Shown: positions 7,164-17,938 of the stretch, one piece after another
Position numbering within the stretch: the first letter of the stretch is position 1
Layout of the letters: the number at the start of each line of letters is the position of its first letter
Source: CAWKEY01 sp963696315
GTDB taxonomy: Bacteria > Pseudomonadota > Gammaproteobacteria > Methylococcales > Methylomonadaceae
Assembly (NCBI GenBank): GCA_963696315.1
Contig: CAVOJU010000048.1
Location: forward strand, 1 to 64,000
Direction of reading: 5' to 3'
DNA: 64,000 nt
Notes under the pieces: generated by a model
Seen by the model: the letters and a program-made list of their open reading frames with translations, nothing else
Databases searched by the model: none
Told to the model about the DNA's origin: nothing
Position numbers and translations under genes: made by a program

Positions 7164-9273
7164 CCTATCTTCGTGACTCCAGTCTCTCTAAGTTATTGAT
7201 TTTTCGTTGTCGGTGGTTTTTATTTCAAAAAACTCCTTTAAAATCAGTGGTATTTTTTGACTTTGCGCTGTAGTGCCATCTATTTAGGACGGTATCTTGA
7301 TTTTTTCCGGACGTGCGCGCATGCTAGTGCCATGTATATTCGCAGAACCAAAACGAAAACAGCGGAGCATGGCGACGATTCCTATACCTATCGGATCGTT
7401 GAATCCGTGCGTGAGGGCACACACGTCAAGCAACACACGCTGCTCAATCTGGGCAAAGACTTTGCTATTGAGCCCGCGCATTGGCCTTTGCTCACCGCCA
7501 GAATTGACCAGCTTCTGCACGCCTCAGCGCCGCACCAAGCGGAGTTGTTTGCTTTAGCGGAAGAGGTAGGTCAGTTGCTGGAGGCCGCCGCCGAGCGCTA
7601 TAGCGACCTCATCATCGCGAAATTGGCTCAACCTGTCTCGATAGCGACACCCGAGGCAGATTATCACCGGGTCAACATTAACCATATCGAAGCCGTTCAA
7701 GCGCGCAGCATCGGCGCCGAAACCTTGGCGTGGCATGCGGTCATCCAATTGCAACTCGATCAGAAGCTTGCTGCACTGGGTTTTAATAAAATCGATGCCG
7801 CGGCGGCATTGGGCAGCATCATCGCGCGCATGATTTCGCCCGGCAGCGAGCTGCACACCCACGCTTGGCTGCAAGCATGCACAGGTCTAGGTGAACTGCT
7901 AGAACATGACTACGGCAGCACCAGTCTGACGCGCGTGTATACCATCAGCGACAGGTTGCTCAAACACCAGCCGGCGCTGGAAGCGTTTCTGGCCGCTCAG
8001 GAGCAGACCTTGTTCGATTTAAACCGAAGCATCGTCTTGTATGACTTGGCCAACACTTATTTTGAAGGCCAGTGCGCACAAAATCCCAAGGCCCAGTTCG
8101 GTCGCTCCAAAGAAAAACGCCGTGATTGCCCTCTGGTCACCTTAGGTCTGGTGCTGGATGGCAATGGCTTCCCGCTCAGCAGCCAGGTCTTTCCAGGTAA
8201 CGCCAGCGAACCCGCCACGTTGGCGCTGATGCTGGACGGTCTCCAGGGCAAGAATCCTTTACCCTCTGAAAAACCGGTCATTATCATGGATGCCGGCATT
8301 GCCAGCGCGGACAACATCGCCTGGTTAAGCGAGCATGGTTATCTTTATCTGGCGGTCAGCCGGGAACGCGACCTACAAGATCCCCGAGACCAGAATAATG
8401 CCCTACTGGTTCGGGACAGCGGACCGAACACTGTCAGCGTTTTTCGCACCCTCGACACAGAAACCGGGGAAACCCGGCTGTATTGTTATTCCGCTCAAAA
8501 AGCCCAAAAAGAACAGGCCATTCGCAACCGCTTCCACGTTCGTCTGGAAGCGGCGCTCGACAAGCTCAATGCCGGCTTGGGCAAAAAGGGCACCCTTAAA
8601 AATGTCGCGAAAATACATGAACGCATCGGCCGGCTGCGCGAAAAAAACAGCCGTGTCGCGCAAGACTACCGTATTGACGTCATTGCCGATGACGAAAAAC
8701 ACAACGCCATTCGTATTGACTGGCAGCGTGAACCGCAAAGCGCACAAAAAGACCAATACTGCGGCGTTTACTGCCTGAGGACCAATATTAAGGACTGGTC
8801 GGAACAGCAATTGTGGACAACCTATACGATGCTGACCGAGATCGAAGCCACCTTTAGAAGCTTGAAAACCGACCTCGGTTTACGGCCGGTTTTCCACCAG
8901 AAAGAAGAGCGCGTCACCGGCCACTTGTTCATCACCTTACTGGCCTACCATCTGGTGCATACCCTGCGTTATCAGCTCAAGCAGCAGGGCATCCAATTAA
9001 GCTGGGACAGCATTCGCACCATCATGTCGACCCAACAACGTCTCACCATTACCTTGCCGACAGATGATCATAAAACCATCCACCTGCGCACAACAACCCA
9101 AGCCGAAGTGCGGCAGAAACAACTATACGCAGCCTTGAGTATCAAACCCGACCCCATAGGTAAATGTAAGACCATTGTTGAAAACAAAAAATCTGTAGTG
9201 CCATTTGAGATAGAGTAAAAAATTCAAATTGTTGAATTAACAGATAATTGTCAGTAGAAGTCACGAAGATGGG
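7164..9273 (+). mobile_element. IS1634-like insertion sequence
   Basis: A complete 2110-bp element inside the IS66-like transposase gene. Its ends are 15-bp inverted repeats with one mismatch: CCTATCTTCGTGACT at 7164-7178 and its complement at 9259-9273 (which reads CCCATC...). TTAA is present on both sides (7160-7163 and 9274-9277) and looks like the target-site duplication, because deleting the element plus one TTAA rejoins the host reading frame. It carries a single transposase gene. No defect is visible, so it may be recently active. Confidence 0.85.
7332..9218 (+). CDS. IS1634-family transposase
   Basis: A 628-residue DDE transposase from ATG 7332 (MYIRRTKTKTAEHGDD..., the standard start of this family). 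The frame is open 25 codons further upstream. Features: N-terminal TYRIVESVREG region, acidic residues in IVLYDLANTYFEGQ and PVIIMDAGIASADN (first and second D), and the C-terminal MLTEIEATFRSLKTDLGLRP containing the catalytic E of the IS4-superfamily YREK-like block. Length matches intact family members and no frameshift is present. Confidence 0.9.
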   Translation: MYIRRTKTKTAEHGDDSYTYRIVESVREGTHVKQHTLLNLGKDFAIEPAHWPLLTARIDQLLHASAPHQAELFALAEEVGQLLEAAAERYSDLIIAKLAQPVSIATPEADYHRVNINHIEAVQARSIGAETLAWHAVIQLQLDQKLAALGFNKIDAAAALGSIIARMISPGSELHTHAWLQACTGLGELLEHDYGSTSLTRVYTISDRLLKHQPALEAFLAAQEQTLFDLNRSIVLYDLANTYFEGQCAQNPKAQFGRSKEKRRDCPLVTLGLVLDGNGFPLSSQVFPGNASEPATLALMLDGLQGKNPLPSEKPVIIMDAGIASADNIAWLSEHGYLYLAVSRERDLQDPRDQNNALLVRDSGPNTVSVFRTLDTETGETRLYCYSAQKAQKEQAIRNRFHVRLEAALDKLNAGLGKKGTLKNVAKIHERIGRLREKNSRVAQDYRIDVIADDEKHNAIRIDWQREPQSAQKDQYCGVYCLRTNIKDWSEQQLWTTYTMLTEIEATFRSLKTDLGLRPVFHQKEERVTGHLFITLLAYHLVHTLRYQLKQQGIQLSWDSIRTIMSTQQRLTITLPTDDHKTIHLRTTTQAEVRQKQLYAALSIKPDPIGKCKTIVENKKSVVPFEIE

Positions 9274-10796
9274 TTAAGCTCAAGGGCGAAACCACTAAAC
9301 CAAAATAAAACCCGGCAAAATGGACGGGGACTCGGCTGAAGGCGGTGATGAGCGCAGCGATGATGGCGACAAGTCCAAAAAGAACAGAGGGCCGAAACGC
9401 AGTAAAACAGATCATCTTAAGATTGATGCCACGTTCGACATCCACCCCGATACTATTCCAGAAGGCTCAACTTTTAAGGGTTATCGGGACGTGGTCATTC
9501 AAAATATTAAATTTGAGACCTTCAATACCTGCTATCGCTTAGCCCAATACCAAACAGCAGATGGCAGTTATGTGTCAGGACAGCTACCCGACGGGCTTAA
9601 CGGCTGCCACTTTGGCAACCACTTGATCAGTTTCATCCTCTATCAATACCATCATCAACACGTCACCCAACCGCTGCTGTTGAAACAATTGCAGGACTTG
9701 GGGGTTGAACTATCCAGCGGCCGGTTAAGCCAGTTTATCACCGATGGCTTGGATGTGTTCCATGATGAAAAAGACCAATTACTACAAGCCGGATTGTCCG
9801 TCTCGCAGTATATACATACCGATGACACCGGAGCGCGCCATGATGGCAAAAACGGCTATTGCACACATATCGGCAATGAGCTGTTTGCCTGGTTTAGTAG
9901 CACGGAAAGCAAAAGCCGCATTAACTTCCTCAGCTGTTTAGGCCAAGGCAGCAACCATTTCTATGTGCTGAATACCGGTGCCTTCGCGTATATGGAACAA
10001 CAAAAACTGCCGCCTATTCTGTTAGCACGTCTTGAGCTTGAATTTCAGGGTGAAGCGGTGTGTAGCCTTCCGCTAGCGGATCCAGCCGATAAGGTGGTAC
10101 GTATCGAAACCGCTCTCGATTGGGAGAAATGGCTGAATCAGCAGGGCATCAAAACCAAGCGGCATCGGCGAATTATCACCGAAGGCGCTTTAATGGGGGG
10201 CCTATTAGCTCAAGGCATTCCCGTTACCCTTAGCATTGTCAGCGATGATGCCGGACAGTTTAATGTCTTTGACCATGCGTTGTGTTGGATTCATGCCGAA
10301 CGCATCATCAATCGTCTCATTCCGTTAAATGCTGAGCATGTTAAAGCCGTTGATAACACACGCGAACAACTCTGGCAGATTTACCGAGATCTGAAAGCCT
10401 ACAAACTTGAGCCAACGGCAATCCAGGCTGAAGACATCAAATCCCGATTTAAAACGATGTGCAGCACCAAAACAGCTTATGTAACACTGAATCTTGCCCT
10501 ACAGCGGATGGGCAACAATCAGCACGAATTACTTCGGGTTCTCGACAAGCCTTATTTACCACTTCACAACAACCTGAGCGAACGCGATATTCGGGATTAC
10601 GTTAAAAAACGAAAAATAAGCGGTAGCACGCGCAGCGAGGCAGGACGAAGATGTCGCGATACCTTTGCCAGCTTAAAAAAGACATGCCTAAAGCACAAGA
10701 TTTCGTTTTGGCATTATCTTAAGGATAGGTTGTGTGGCGAAAGCCATATTCCACCGTTATCTGATTTGATTCGGGCTGCGGCTACCTGTGGGTAAT

Positions 10797-11032
10797 GAGA
10801 AGTTACGAAAGTCTCCATCCCAAGCGGCCATTTTGCGTTTTTTAGCAAGGCTAAGTTTTGAAGGCTCTTTTTGGAAGAGATTCAAAACAAGATGTCAGAT
10901 ACTCGTCATAATGCTCGGAGCGTTTCCCTTCCGAATGGGACTAGCATCTTCTCGAAGTACGACATCCATCCGCCAATGCAGGATATTCTCAATCCCCCAG
11001 TTGCCCCCGCGCTGAATAAGCAAAGGTTTTAG
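10797..11032 (-). pseudogene. ISAs1-family transposase, C-terminal remnant
   Basis: Minus strand reads LKPLLIQRGGNWGIENILHW, then VVLREDASPIRKGNAP, an in-frame TGA, then HLVLNLFQKEPSKLSLAKKR and MAAWDGDF. This is the conserved end of ISAs1-type transposases (H-W-x-I-E-N-x-L-H-W-x-x-D-V-x-F-x-E-D, R-x-R-K-G-N-A-P, R-H-L-x-L-N-L). The stop replaces the usual Arg (CGA to TGA). The upstream part is missing. It abuts the end of the IS66-like gene tail to tail. Confidence 0.6.
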
Positions 11033-11054
11033 CAACAGGCGGAATAGAGCCCTG

Positions 11055-11131
11055 TAGGGTACGCACCGCGTGCCTTTTTGGAGCTTAATTTCATCTGAAC
11101 GCTTTGGAAATGGTACGCGATGCGTGCCCTA
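11055..11131. repeat. 77-bp palindromic (MITE/REP-like) element
   Basis: Imperfect 20-base inverted repeats, TAGGGTACGCACCGCGTGCC (11055-11074) and the complement at 11112-11131, with 3 mismatches, enclose about 37 bases. It has no coding capacity and lies between the ISAs1 remnant and lhr. The sequence type is common as a dispersed non-coding repeat. Confidence 0.6.
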
Positions 11132-11204
11132 AGATTCTTCTATATATTCCGCTGGATGGGAGTATGCAGCCCCCTCCGGCTTTGGTGGAAATAACAAAAT
11201 ACCG

Positions 11205-14200
11205 CTACTTCCCCATCAACGCCCATCTTAACTGCCATTGATGTTCGGCATCGAAAGTCTGGTGATAATGGATCGTGCTGCGCGAGCCGTGCGCCATGGG
11301 CAGGCCTTCCCGGTATACCAGGCGCTGGCTTGCTGAAGACGCCACCCGGTCGCCGGGGGTAATAATGCCGGTCAAATTTAACGGATCGGCCGCGCTGAGC
11401 ACGGTCAATTCGGCGGCTTTGGACAGTTTGCGGATGTCTTTTAGCAGGCTGAGCGCTTCGGGCAGGGCGAATTGTTCGCCGGCAAAGCCTTGTACGAAAC
11501 GGCCGCCGCGGATGTCGCCGCGCGCTTCCAGACGGCGGTAGATATAAAGCAATTCCCGCCAGCTGGGGATGCCTTCTTCGCGTTCCAGCACTTTGCGGAA
11601 CACCACGCCATAACGCAGCAGCAAAGTCCTAGCAATATGTTCGACGTGTTCATAGCTGTCTGCAAAGGGGGCCCGGGACGGACGCAATAATGACCATCGG
11701 CCTGCCGCCGCCATCGGATCATGGGCGGGGTAGCGTCTGCTGCGCCGGTGCAGGATTTTTTGCGGCATCACCAGCATGCGCAGGCCCTGAAAGCTGTCGG
11801 AGGTAATCAGGCCGGAAGCGGCCAATTCGCCCAGCGCTTCTTCGAGTTGCGTTTTCAGCAATCCGGTTTCGCGCATCAGTTCCTGAAAAAAACTGGCCCC
11901 CCATTCTTTTAATGCGGCAATCACTTTCAGGGCGTTGCCGGACAATTCCATGGCGGCTTTATCGGGAAGGGGCGACAAATGCCGCCAGTAGTCGATATTG
12001 GTGCGCGAGATCAGGGCAATGGGCGTGGTTTTGCCAGCCGATTTCGGACTACTTTCGCCAAGCTGTTTTAAGCGTAACCAGATAAACCGACCGGACGTGC
12101 ACAGTTGATCGAGTTCCGAGGCAAAATAAGGCTTTACCCGCTTGGCCAATATCTCTGCTTCCCAACAGGAACGCGGGCAGGTTGCAGCCCTCTAACTGCT
12201 GCAAAACTTTTGCCAGTCCGGCTTCGCCGGCGACAGGGTCATGCAGCCCATGCCAGCGGAACAAAAAGCGCATAAAGTCCGATGGCGCTACCGGTTCTAT
12301 TTCACTGCGTAACTGTTTTAAGGTGTAGCGGTGTATGCGTGCCAACAAGCCCCGTTCACACCATTCGATGGCTTGTGCGCCGGGCGTGTACTGACCTTGC
12401 AGCACGATGCCCTGCTGTTCCAGAGCCAATAAGGCCAGCTCGATTTTTGACGTTGCGATCCCCAAAGGTTCGGCGATCTGTTCGGCGGTGACAGGGCCAA
12501 GCCCCTCCATGCGGCTGCGGATGATGTCCCGCAAAATGTCTTCGTAGGCTAAAGGCTTATCTGCCGGTACGGGCGCTATGGCAGGGGATAGGCTTGCGCC
12601 CGGAAACAGCATCTGACATTCGTGCAGGCGTTCGGCGGCAACCCAGAGCCGCTGGCCATGCGCCAAGGTCAGCACGGTTGCTCTTTGGTTGTTTTGTAAA
12701 ACGTTAAGCATGTCTGCTGCGCTTTGGCTTACCGGTTGCGGCGGCTTTGATAACGGACCGCGCTCGCCTTCCTGTTCGGTCATGAAGCCGAGAATGACCA
12801 AGGCATCGTGCAATTCATCTGCATTCCGGGTTTCCGGCCAGGCTTCGAGCCGGACGCGTTCGATGGCTTCTGGATTTAAGCGGCCGATTTCAGCGGCTTC
12901 CTGAGGACTGCCGAAACGGCGCTGCTGTATCGCCAGGGTTCGCCTTTCTTCTGCCGGCGCATCATCGAGAAATGCATAAGGCTTCGCGCTAATGATCTCC
13001 TGGGCCATCGGTGACGGGCTGGTCAAATCGCGGGTAATAATTTGGATGCTGCCGTTTTCGATGCCGCCTAGCAATTGTTTTAACCCGTCGATATCCATCA
13101 GTTCATGAAGACAGTCCCATAGCGTCTGGTTGACCAGCGGATGATCCGGCACTTCGCGCTCTCCGGCGATATTTTCGAAACAGGCCAGCTGATCGGGAAA
13201 AATGATGGCGATCAAGTCCTCGGCATCGTTTCTTTGAAAAGGCGCCGGCACTTTTTTTCCGGCGCGGTTGCGAGGCACGGCCAAGGCGGTATTGGCAACC
13301 CAGCGCCAGCGCGTCGGAAACATCGGCGCAGCCAGCAGCGCCTGTGTCAGGACACTTTCAACGGTTTCCGCCTTCAGATAACCGGCGGGCTCCCGCAATG
13401 GGAAGCTATGCGTAGGGCCCAGGGACAGGACGATATTATTTTCGTCGGCGGCGGCCTGCAGTTCGAAATTGAAACGGCGGCAAAAGCGCTTGCGCAATGC
13501 CAGGCCCCAGGCTTTATTGATCCGGGAACCGTAAACCGAGTGAATGACGAAATGCATATCTCCGGTTTCATCGAAAAAACGCTCGAAAATAATAGTGTTA
13601 AACGTGGGCAGTACCGTTAGCGCGGCTTTTGCGGTGGCCAGATAGTCGTATAACTGCTCGGCCGCTGCGGGCGGCAAGGCCAATTCCTGGTAGATGAAGC
13701 GGCGGGCGGCATCGTCTCCGAGCTCCAACAGCTGATCGATGGTGGCCGTCAGCTCGGAAACCGCCGCCGATAGTTCGTTGCTGCGGCCTGGGGCTTCGCC
13801 GAACCAGAACGGGATATTGGGCGGCTGGCCATGCGCGTCTTCGACAAAAACCTTGCCTTGTTCGATTTTGATCATCCGGTAGGAACTGTTGCCGAGCTGA
13901 AATATATCGCCCGCTATGCTCTCGAACGCGAAATCTTCGTTTAACGTGCCGATAAACAGACCTTCGGGTTGTAATATGACATCGTAATCGAACTGATCGG
14001 GGATGGCGCCGCCGTTCATGATAGCGGTCAATCGGGCGCCTTTGCGCGGCCGCAGCACGCCGTGAACAACATCGCGATGCAGATAGGCGCCGCGCCGTCC
14101 GCGCCGGGTGTGATAGCCGTCGCTCAGCATTTTAACGACAGCCGTGTACTGAGCCAGCGTCAATGCACGATAAGGCCAGGCTTTTGTTATGGACTGGTAC

Positions 14201-15486
14201 AGCGCCTGTTCGCCCCATTCCCGGCAGGCGACTTCGGCCACGATTTGTTGCGCCAGCACGTCGAGCGGCTGATCGGGGATTTGAATGCTATCGAGCTGGT
14301 CTTTGGCAATCGCGTTCAACAGGGCGGCGCATTCCAGTAAATCGTTGCGCGACAAAGGAAATAACCGGCCCTTGGGAATGGCGCCGAGGCTATGGCCGGA
14401 GCGGCCGACGCGCTGCAAAAAAGCCGCAATCGAATGCGGCGATCCCAGCTGGCAGACCAGATCGACATCGCCGATATCGATGCCGAGCTCCAATGAGGCG
14501 GTTGCCACCAAGGCCTTCAATTGCCCCTGTTTCAGACGATGTTCGGCCGATAGCCGGTGTTCTTTGGCTAGGCTGCCGTGATGCGCCGTGACAGCCGCTT
14601 CGCCCAGTCGATCCGCCAGCGCGGCAGCGGCCCGTTCCGCCAATCGCCGGGTGTTGACGAAAATCAATGTGGTGTGATGGTCATTGATCAGCTGTTCCAG
14701 GCGGTCATAAATCTCGGTCCAGACTTCATTGGCCATGATCGCTTCGAGCGGCGAGCTGGTGACTTCGACCAGCAAATCGCGCTGTCTGACATGACCGGTG
14801 TCGATGATAGTGCAGGGCACATTCCGGTCACCGGTCAAATAATGGGCGATGGTTGTCAGCGGTTTTTGGGTCGCCGACAAGCCGATGCGCACCGGCGGCT
14901 GCCCGGTTAACTGCGTGAGCCGTTCCAGCGACAACATCAGATGAGCGCCGCGTTTGTTGCCGGCCAGCGCATGAATTTCATCGACAATCACGCTACGGAC
15001 GTTTTTCAACATCTCGCGCCCGGATTCGGAGGTCAGCAGGATGAACAAGGATTCCGGCGTGGTGACCAGGATATGCGGATGAAACCGTTTCATCGCCGCG
15101 CGTTCGGCCTGGCTGGTATCGCCGGTGCGTGTTTGCGCCCGGATGACGATGCCGGGCAAGGAGGCTTCCAGCAGCCCCATGCCGATGCCGGTCAGGGGTT
15201 CTTCCAGGTTCTTATGAATGTCGTTTGATAAGGCTTTCAGCGGCGAAACATAAAGCACCTGGCACTGGTCGGGCAATGCAGTCGCCAGTCCCTGTTTGAC
15301 CAGTTGATCGATGACCGCCAAAAATGCCGCCAGGGTTTTACCCGAGCCCGTTGGCGCTGCGATCAGCGTCGATTGTCCGGCCTGAATGGCGGGCCAGGCC
15401 TGCATCTGAACTTCTGAAGGGGCAGCGAATTGACTAAGGAACCAGTCCGCGACTACCGGGTGAAACGAGCTTAAAACGGGAGACAT
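11205..15486 (-). CDS. lhr: Lhr-type ATP-dependent helicase, with one frameshift
   Basis: The gene starts at ATG 15486 and codes about 1425 residues in all, the size expected for Lhr (large helicase-related, DNA repair/RNA-DNA unwinding). Motifs: I APTGSGKT (about residue 45), II VDEIH, III-like GLSATQKPL, VI QRVGRSGH, then the long Lhr core and C-terminal domains. The first frame runs to 12049. The family sequence switches frame near 12160-12175 (LEGCNLP / SCWEAEILAKRVKPY) and continues to 11205. An extra base there explains it. Either the gene is inactivated close to the 3' end (losing about 310 residues) or this is an indel error in the sequence. No operon partners; divergent from aqpZ. 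Confidence 0.85.
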
Positions 15487-15711
15487 GGAAACCTTACGCC
15501 TGAATAGAGCGGTATATTATGACACCCTCAGATAAGTTCGTCCGAACAGGTTCAAAGGCTTGAGGATGTGATCCGGATTGTACGGTGTTTTGTGCTTGAC
15601 ATCACATGTCTACCGGATATAGTGAGGAGCGAGTTGATTATGAGGGCGCACATTGGCCTGGTAATCAATGCTTGGTCATATCAATTAATAACACTAATAA
15701 AAGAGGCGATT

Positions 15712-16401
15712 ATGAAAAGCTATTTTGCTGAATTCTTCGGAACTTTTTGGCTGGTTCTTGGCGGGTGTGGAAGTGCCGTGTTGGCGGCTGCGTTTCCTGA
15801 GGTAGGTATTGGATTGCTCGGTGTTTCACTGGCATTTGGTCTGACCGTACTGACCATGGCTTTCGCGATTGGCCATATCTCCGGCTGCCATCTGAACCCG
15901 GCCGTTTCCGTTGGCCTTTGGGCCGGTGGCCGTTTCCCGGCAAACAAACTGCTGCCTTATATCATTGCTCAGGTTGTTGGTGCTTTGGTCGCGGGCGGGG
16001 TGCTTTATCTTATCGCCAGCGGCAAGGCCGGCTTTGATGTCTCTGCCGGATTTGCGTCCAACGGCTACGGAGAGCATTCACCAGGCGGCTATTCATTGTC
16101 TTCGGCTTTGATTACCGAGGTCGTGATGACCATGATGTTTTTGCTGGTCATTCTCGGCGCGACCGATCCGCGCGCGCCACAAGGCTTGGCACCTATTGCT
16201 ATCGGTCTTTGCCTGACCTTGATTCACTTGATCAGCATTCCGGTAACCAACACCTCGGTCAACCCTGCCCGCAGCACGGGTGTGGCTTTTTTCGTTGGCG
16301 ATTGGGCAGTAGGACAATTGTGGCTGTTTTGGGTTGCGCCCATCATCGGCGCGATACTGGGTGCTGTGATCTACCGGTATCTGGGTAGTCCGGAAGAATG
16401 A
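15712..16401 (+). CDS. aqpZ: aquaporin Z
   Basis: A 229-residue, six-helix membrane protein. The ATG at 15712 follows AGAGG (15702-15706); the frame is open further upstream but that part is not aquaporin-like. Both half-helix signatures are present (SGCHLNPAVSVGLW and NTSVNPARSTGVAFF), with the typical start MKSYFAEFFGTFWLVLGGCGSAVLAAAFPE (split here only by reading). The Cys/His/Arg pattern around the second NPA box favours a water-selective AqpZ rather than GlpF. It mediates fast osmotic water flux across the inner membrane. Single gene, convergent with the OYE gene. Confidence 0.93.
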   Translation: MKSYFAEFFGTFWLVLGGCGSAVLAAAFPEVGIGLLGVSLAFGLTVLTMAFAIGHISGCHLNPAVSVGLWAGGRFPANKLLPYIIAQVVGALVAGGVLYLIASGKAGFDVSAGFASNGYGEHSPGGYSLSSALITEVVMTMMFLLVILGATDPRAPQGLAPIAIGLCLTLIHLISIPVTNTSVNPARSTGVAFFVGDWAVGQLWLFWVAPIIGAILGAVIYRYLGSPEE

Positions 16402-16456
16402 GTGGCAGCGTTCTGATCAAACATGAATACTGGCATTAAAAAATAATCCACCATCT

Positions 16457-16490
16457 GGCAAATTTGGAAATGTGTGTTTCTCAATTTGCC
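16457..16490 (+). terminator. hairpin terminator after aqpZ
   Basis: GGCAAATT (16457-16464) pairs with AATTTGCC (16483-16490); an inner GAAA/TTTC pairing extends the stem, and a T-rich ATTTTCT follows. It is placed 55 bases after the aqpZ stop. Confidence 0.5.
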
Positions 16491-16499
16491 ATTTTCTGT

Positions 16500-16525
16500 G
16501 CAGGTGTGGATTTATCCGCACCTGC
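16500..16525 (-). terminator. possible terminator after the OYE gene
   Basis: GCAGGTGTGGA (16500-16510) pairs with TCCGCACCTGC (16515-16525), one wobble pair, TTTA loop. It sits 40 bases beyond the end of the minus-strand OYE gene. No clear T-run follows on that strand, so the call is tentative. Confidence 0.35.
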
Positions 16526-16566
16526 ACTTGCTCAACTTATTTCGTGCGCATTACCAAGCAGTTACA

Positions 16567-17643
16567 TTAACCGCCCAAAAACGGGTAATCGGTATAGCCT
16601 TTTTCGCTGCCGCCGTAGAACGTTGTGGGGTCGGGTGTGTTCAAGGCGGCGTTTTGTCGAAAGCGTTCGACCAGATCCGGATTGGCGATGTACAACTGCC
16701 CAAAGGCAACGGCATCGGCCAAGTTTTGCGCAAGCGCTCGTTCCGCGCGATCCAGGTTATAACCGCCGCAGACGATGATGTTTCCCTTATAGGCCTGGCG
16801 TAACACAGCTAGATCAACGACCCTGGCGCCATGGCGGATGTCGCTTTCCAGGGCATCGACGATGTGCAGATAGGCCAGTCCAAATCGGTTGAGTTGACCC
16901 AGCAGATAACCATAAAGCGATTCCGGATCGGAATCGCTCATATCGTTGAACGTGCCGCTCGGTGACAGGCGGATGCCGACGCGATCCGCGCCCCAAACAG
17001 CCGTGACCGCTTCAGTGATTTCGAGCAGAAAGCGGGCCCGGTTTTCAGGGCTGCCGCCGTACTCGTCGGTGCGCTGGTTGCTGCCGTCGCGCAGAAACTG
17101 ATCCGGCAGATAGCCATTGGCGCTGTGAATTTCAACGCCGTCAAATCCGGCAGCCAGCGCATTTTGTGCCGCCTGGCGATATTGGCCGACAATCTCCGGT
17201 ATTTCGTCGATTTCCAAAGCGCGCGGCGTGACAAACGGTTTCATGCCCTGGGGCGTGACGGCTTCGCCTTTAGGGGCAATAGCCGAGGGCGCAACGGGCA
17301 GATCGCCGTTATGATAATCGGGATGGGAAATCCGTCCGACGTGCCACAGTTGCAGGAAGATATGGCCGTTGGCGGCATGGACCGCATCCGTGATCATCTT
17401 CCAGCCTTCTACCTGCTCCTGGCTGAAGATGCCGGGGGTAGCCGGATAGCCGACGCCAAGCGGCGATATGGGTGAGGCTTCGCTAATCAGCAAGCCGGCG
17501 CTGGCGCGCTGCACATAGTACGTTTTCATCAGTTCCGTAGGAATTTGCTCAGGCGCGCGCATCCTGGTAAGAGGCGCCATGACGACCCGGTTAGGCAAAA
17601 GATAAGGGCCGATTTTAATCGGGGATAATAAATGCAGGCTCAT
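16567..17643 (-). CDS. nemA: Old Yellow Enzyme-family alkene reductase (NemA-like)
   Basis: A 358-residue FMN-dependent oxidoreductase starting MSLHLLSPIKIGPYLLPNRV. TIM-barrel family marks: NRVVMAPLTRMRAPE, QLWHVGRISHP, DGVEIHSANGYLPDQFL (the His and Asn that hold the substrate carbonyl), DEYGGSPENRARF, and the phosphate-binding VCGGYNLDRAE. Full length for NemA/OYE proteins. It reduces activated C=C bonds, nitrate esters or N-ethylmaleimide-like electrophiles with NADPH. A TetR/NemR regulator is not next to it. Confidence 0.9.
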   Translation of the reverse strand: MSLHLLSPIKIGPYLLPNRVVMAPLTRMRAPEQIPTELMKTYYVQRASAGLLISEASPISPLGVGYPATPGIFSQEQVEGWKMITDAVHAANGHIFLQLWHVGRISHPDYHNGDLPVAPSAIAPKGEAVTPQGMKPFVTPRALEIDEIPEIVGQYRQAAQNALAAGFDGVEIHSANGYLPDQFLRDGSNQRTDEYGGSPENRARFLLEITEAVTAVWGADRVGIRLSPSGTFNDMSDSDPESLYGYLLGQLNRFGLAYLHIVDALESDIRHGARVVDLAVLRQAYKGNIIVCGGYNLDRAERALAQNLADAVAFGQLYIANPDLVERFRQNAALNTPDPTTFYGGSEKGYTDYPFLGG

Positions 17644-17938
17644 GCGTTACCCTGGGGTTGAAGTGAGGCCATCACAAAAAAAGAAACAATTTTGAACGGC
17701 TTCGCCGCGTATGGCAAGAATTCAAAACCGGCCTTTCCAGCAGACTATCTTGTAAGACGCTCGCTGGGCCGCATGCCAGCCGGCCACGAAGCGCAATTGA
17801 AAAGCCGCTTTCAAGGAGTGTATGATGCAACGCAAGGATCAGCTAACCGGTTTCATTTAGGGCGGTTACACGGATTTTCAACCCGCCTTTAGCCGTTGTT
17901 ACTCGCGGGCCGAGCAAAAACAATACAATCACTCACCC
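17644..17938. other. region upstream of hsdM
   Basis: About 295 bases with no supported gene. Short frames near 17830 look like debris of a small protein with stops. The hsdM promoter must lie here, but no clear -10/-35 pair could be assigned. Confidence 0.3.

Larger units (their letters stand above)
7036..10795 (+). pseudogene. IS66-like transposase, interrupted by another IS and frameshifted
   Basis: The gene starts at ATG 7036 (MDSLKPQLPK...), runs 41 codons to LEQEIL at 7161, is split by a 2.1-kb insertion, and resumes at 9274. Removing the insertion and one TTAA copy restores the frame across the junction (LEQEILKLKGETTKPK). One base is then missing in an A-run near 9304-9312, before the long frame that ends at 10795. 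The downstream part has IS66 hallmarks: HTDDTGARHDG, the DNNLSER-like motif LPLHNNLSERDIRDYVKK and GSTRSEAGRRCRDTFASL, ending with WHYLKDRL. With two lesions it should be inactive. Plain IS66 accessory orfs (tnpA/tnpB) are not seen. Confidence 0.75.

Noticed and set aside
9304..9312. Programmed frameshift in the IS66-like transposase A-run
   Set aside because: The run is short, no slippery heptamer or downstream stem was evident, and the gene is disrupted by another IS anyway; a one-base loss is simpler.
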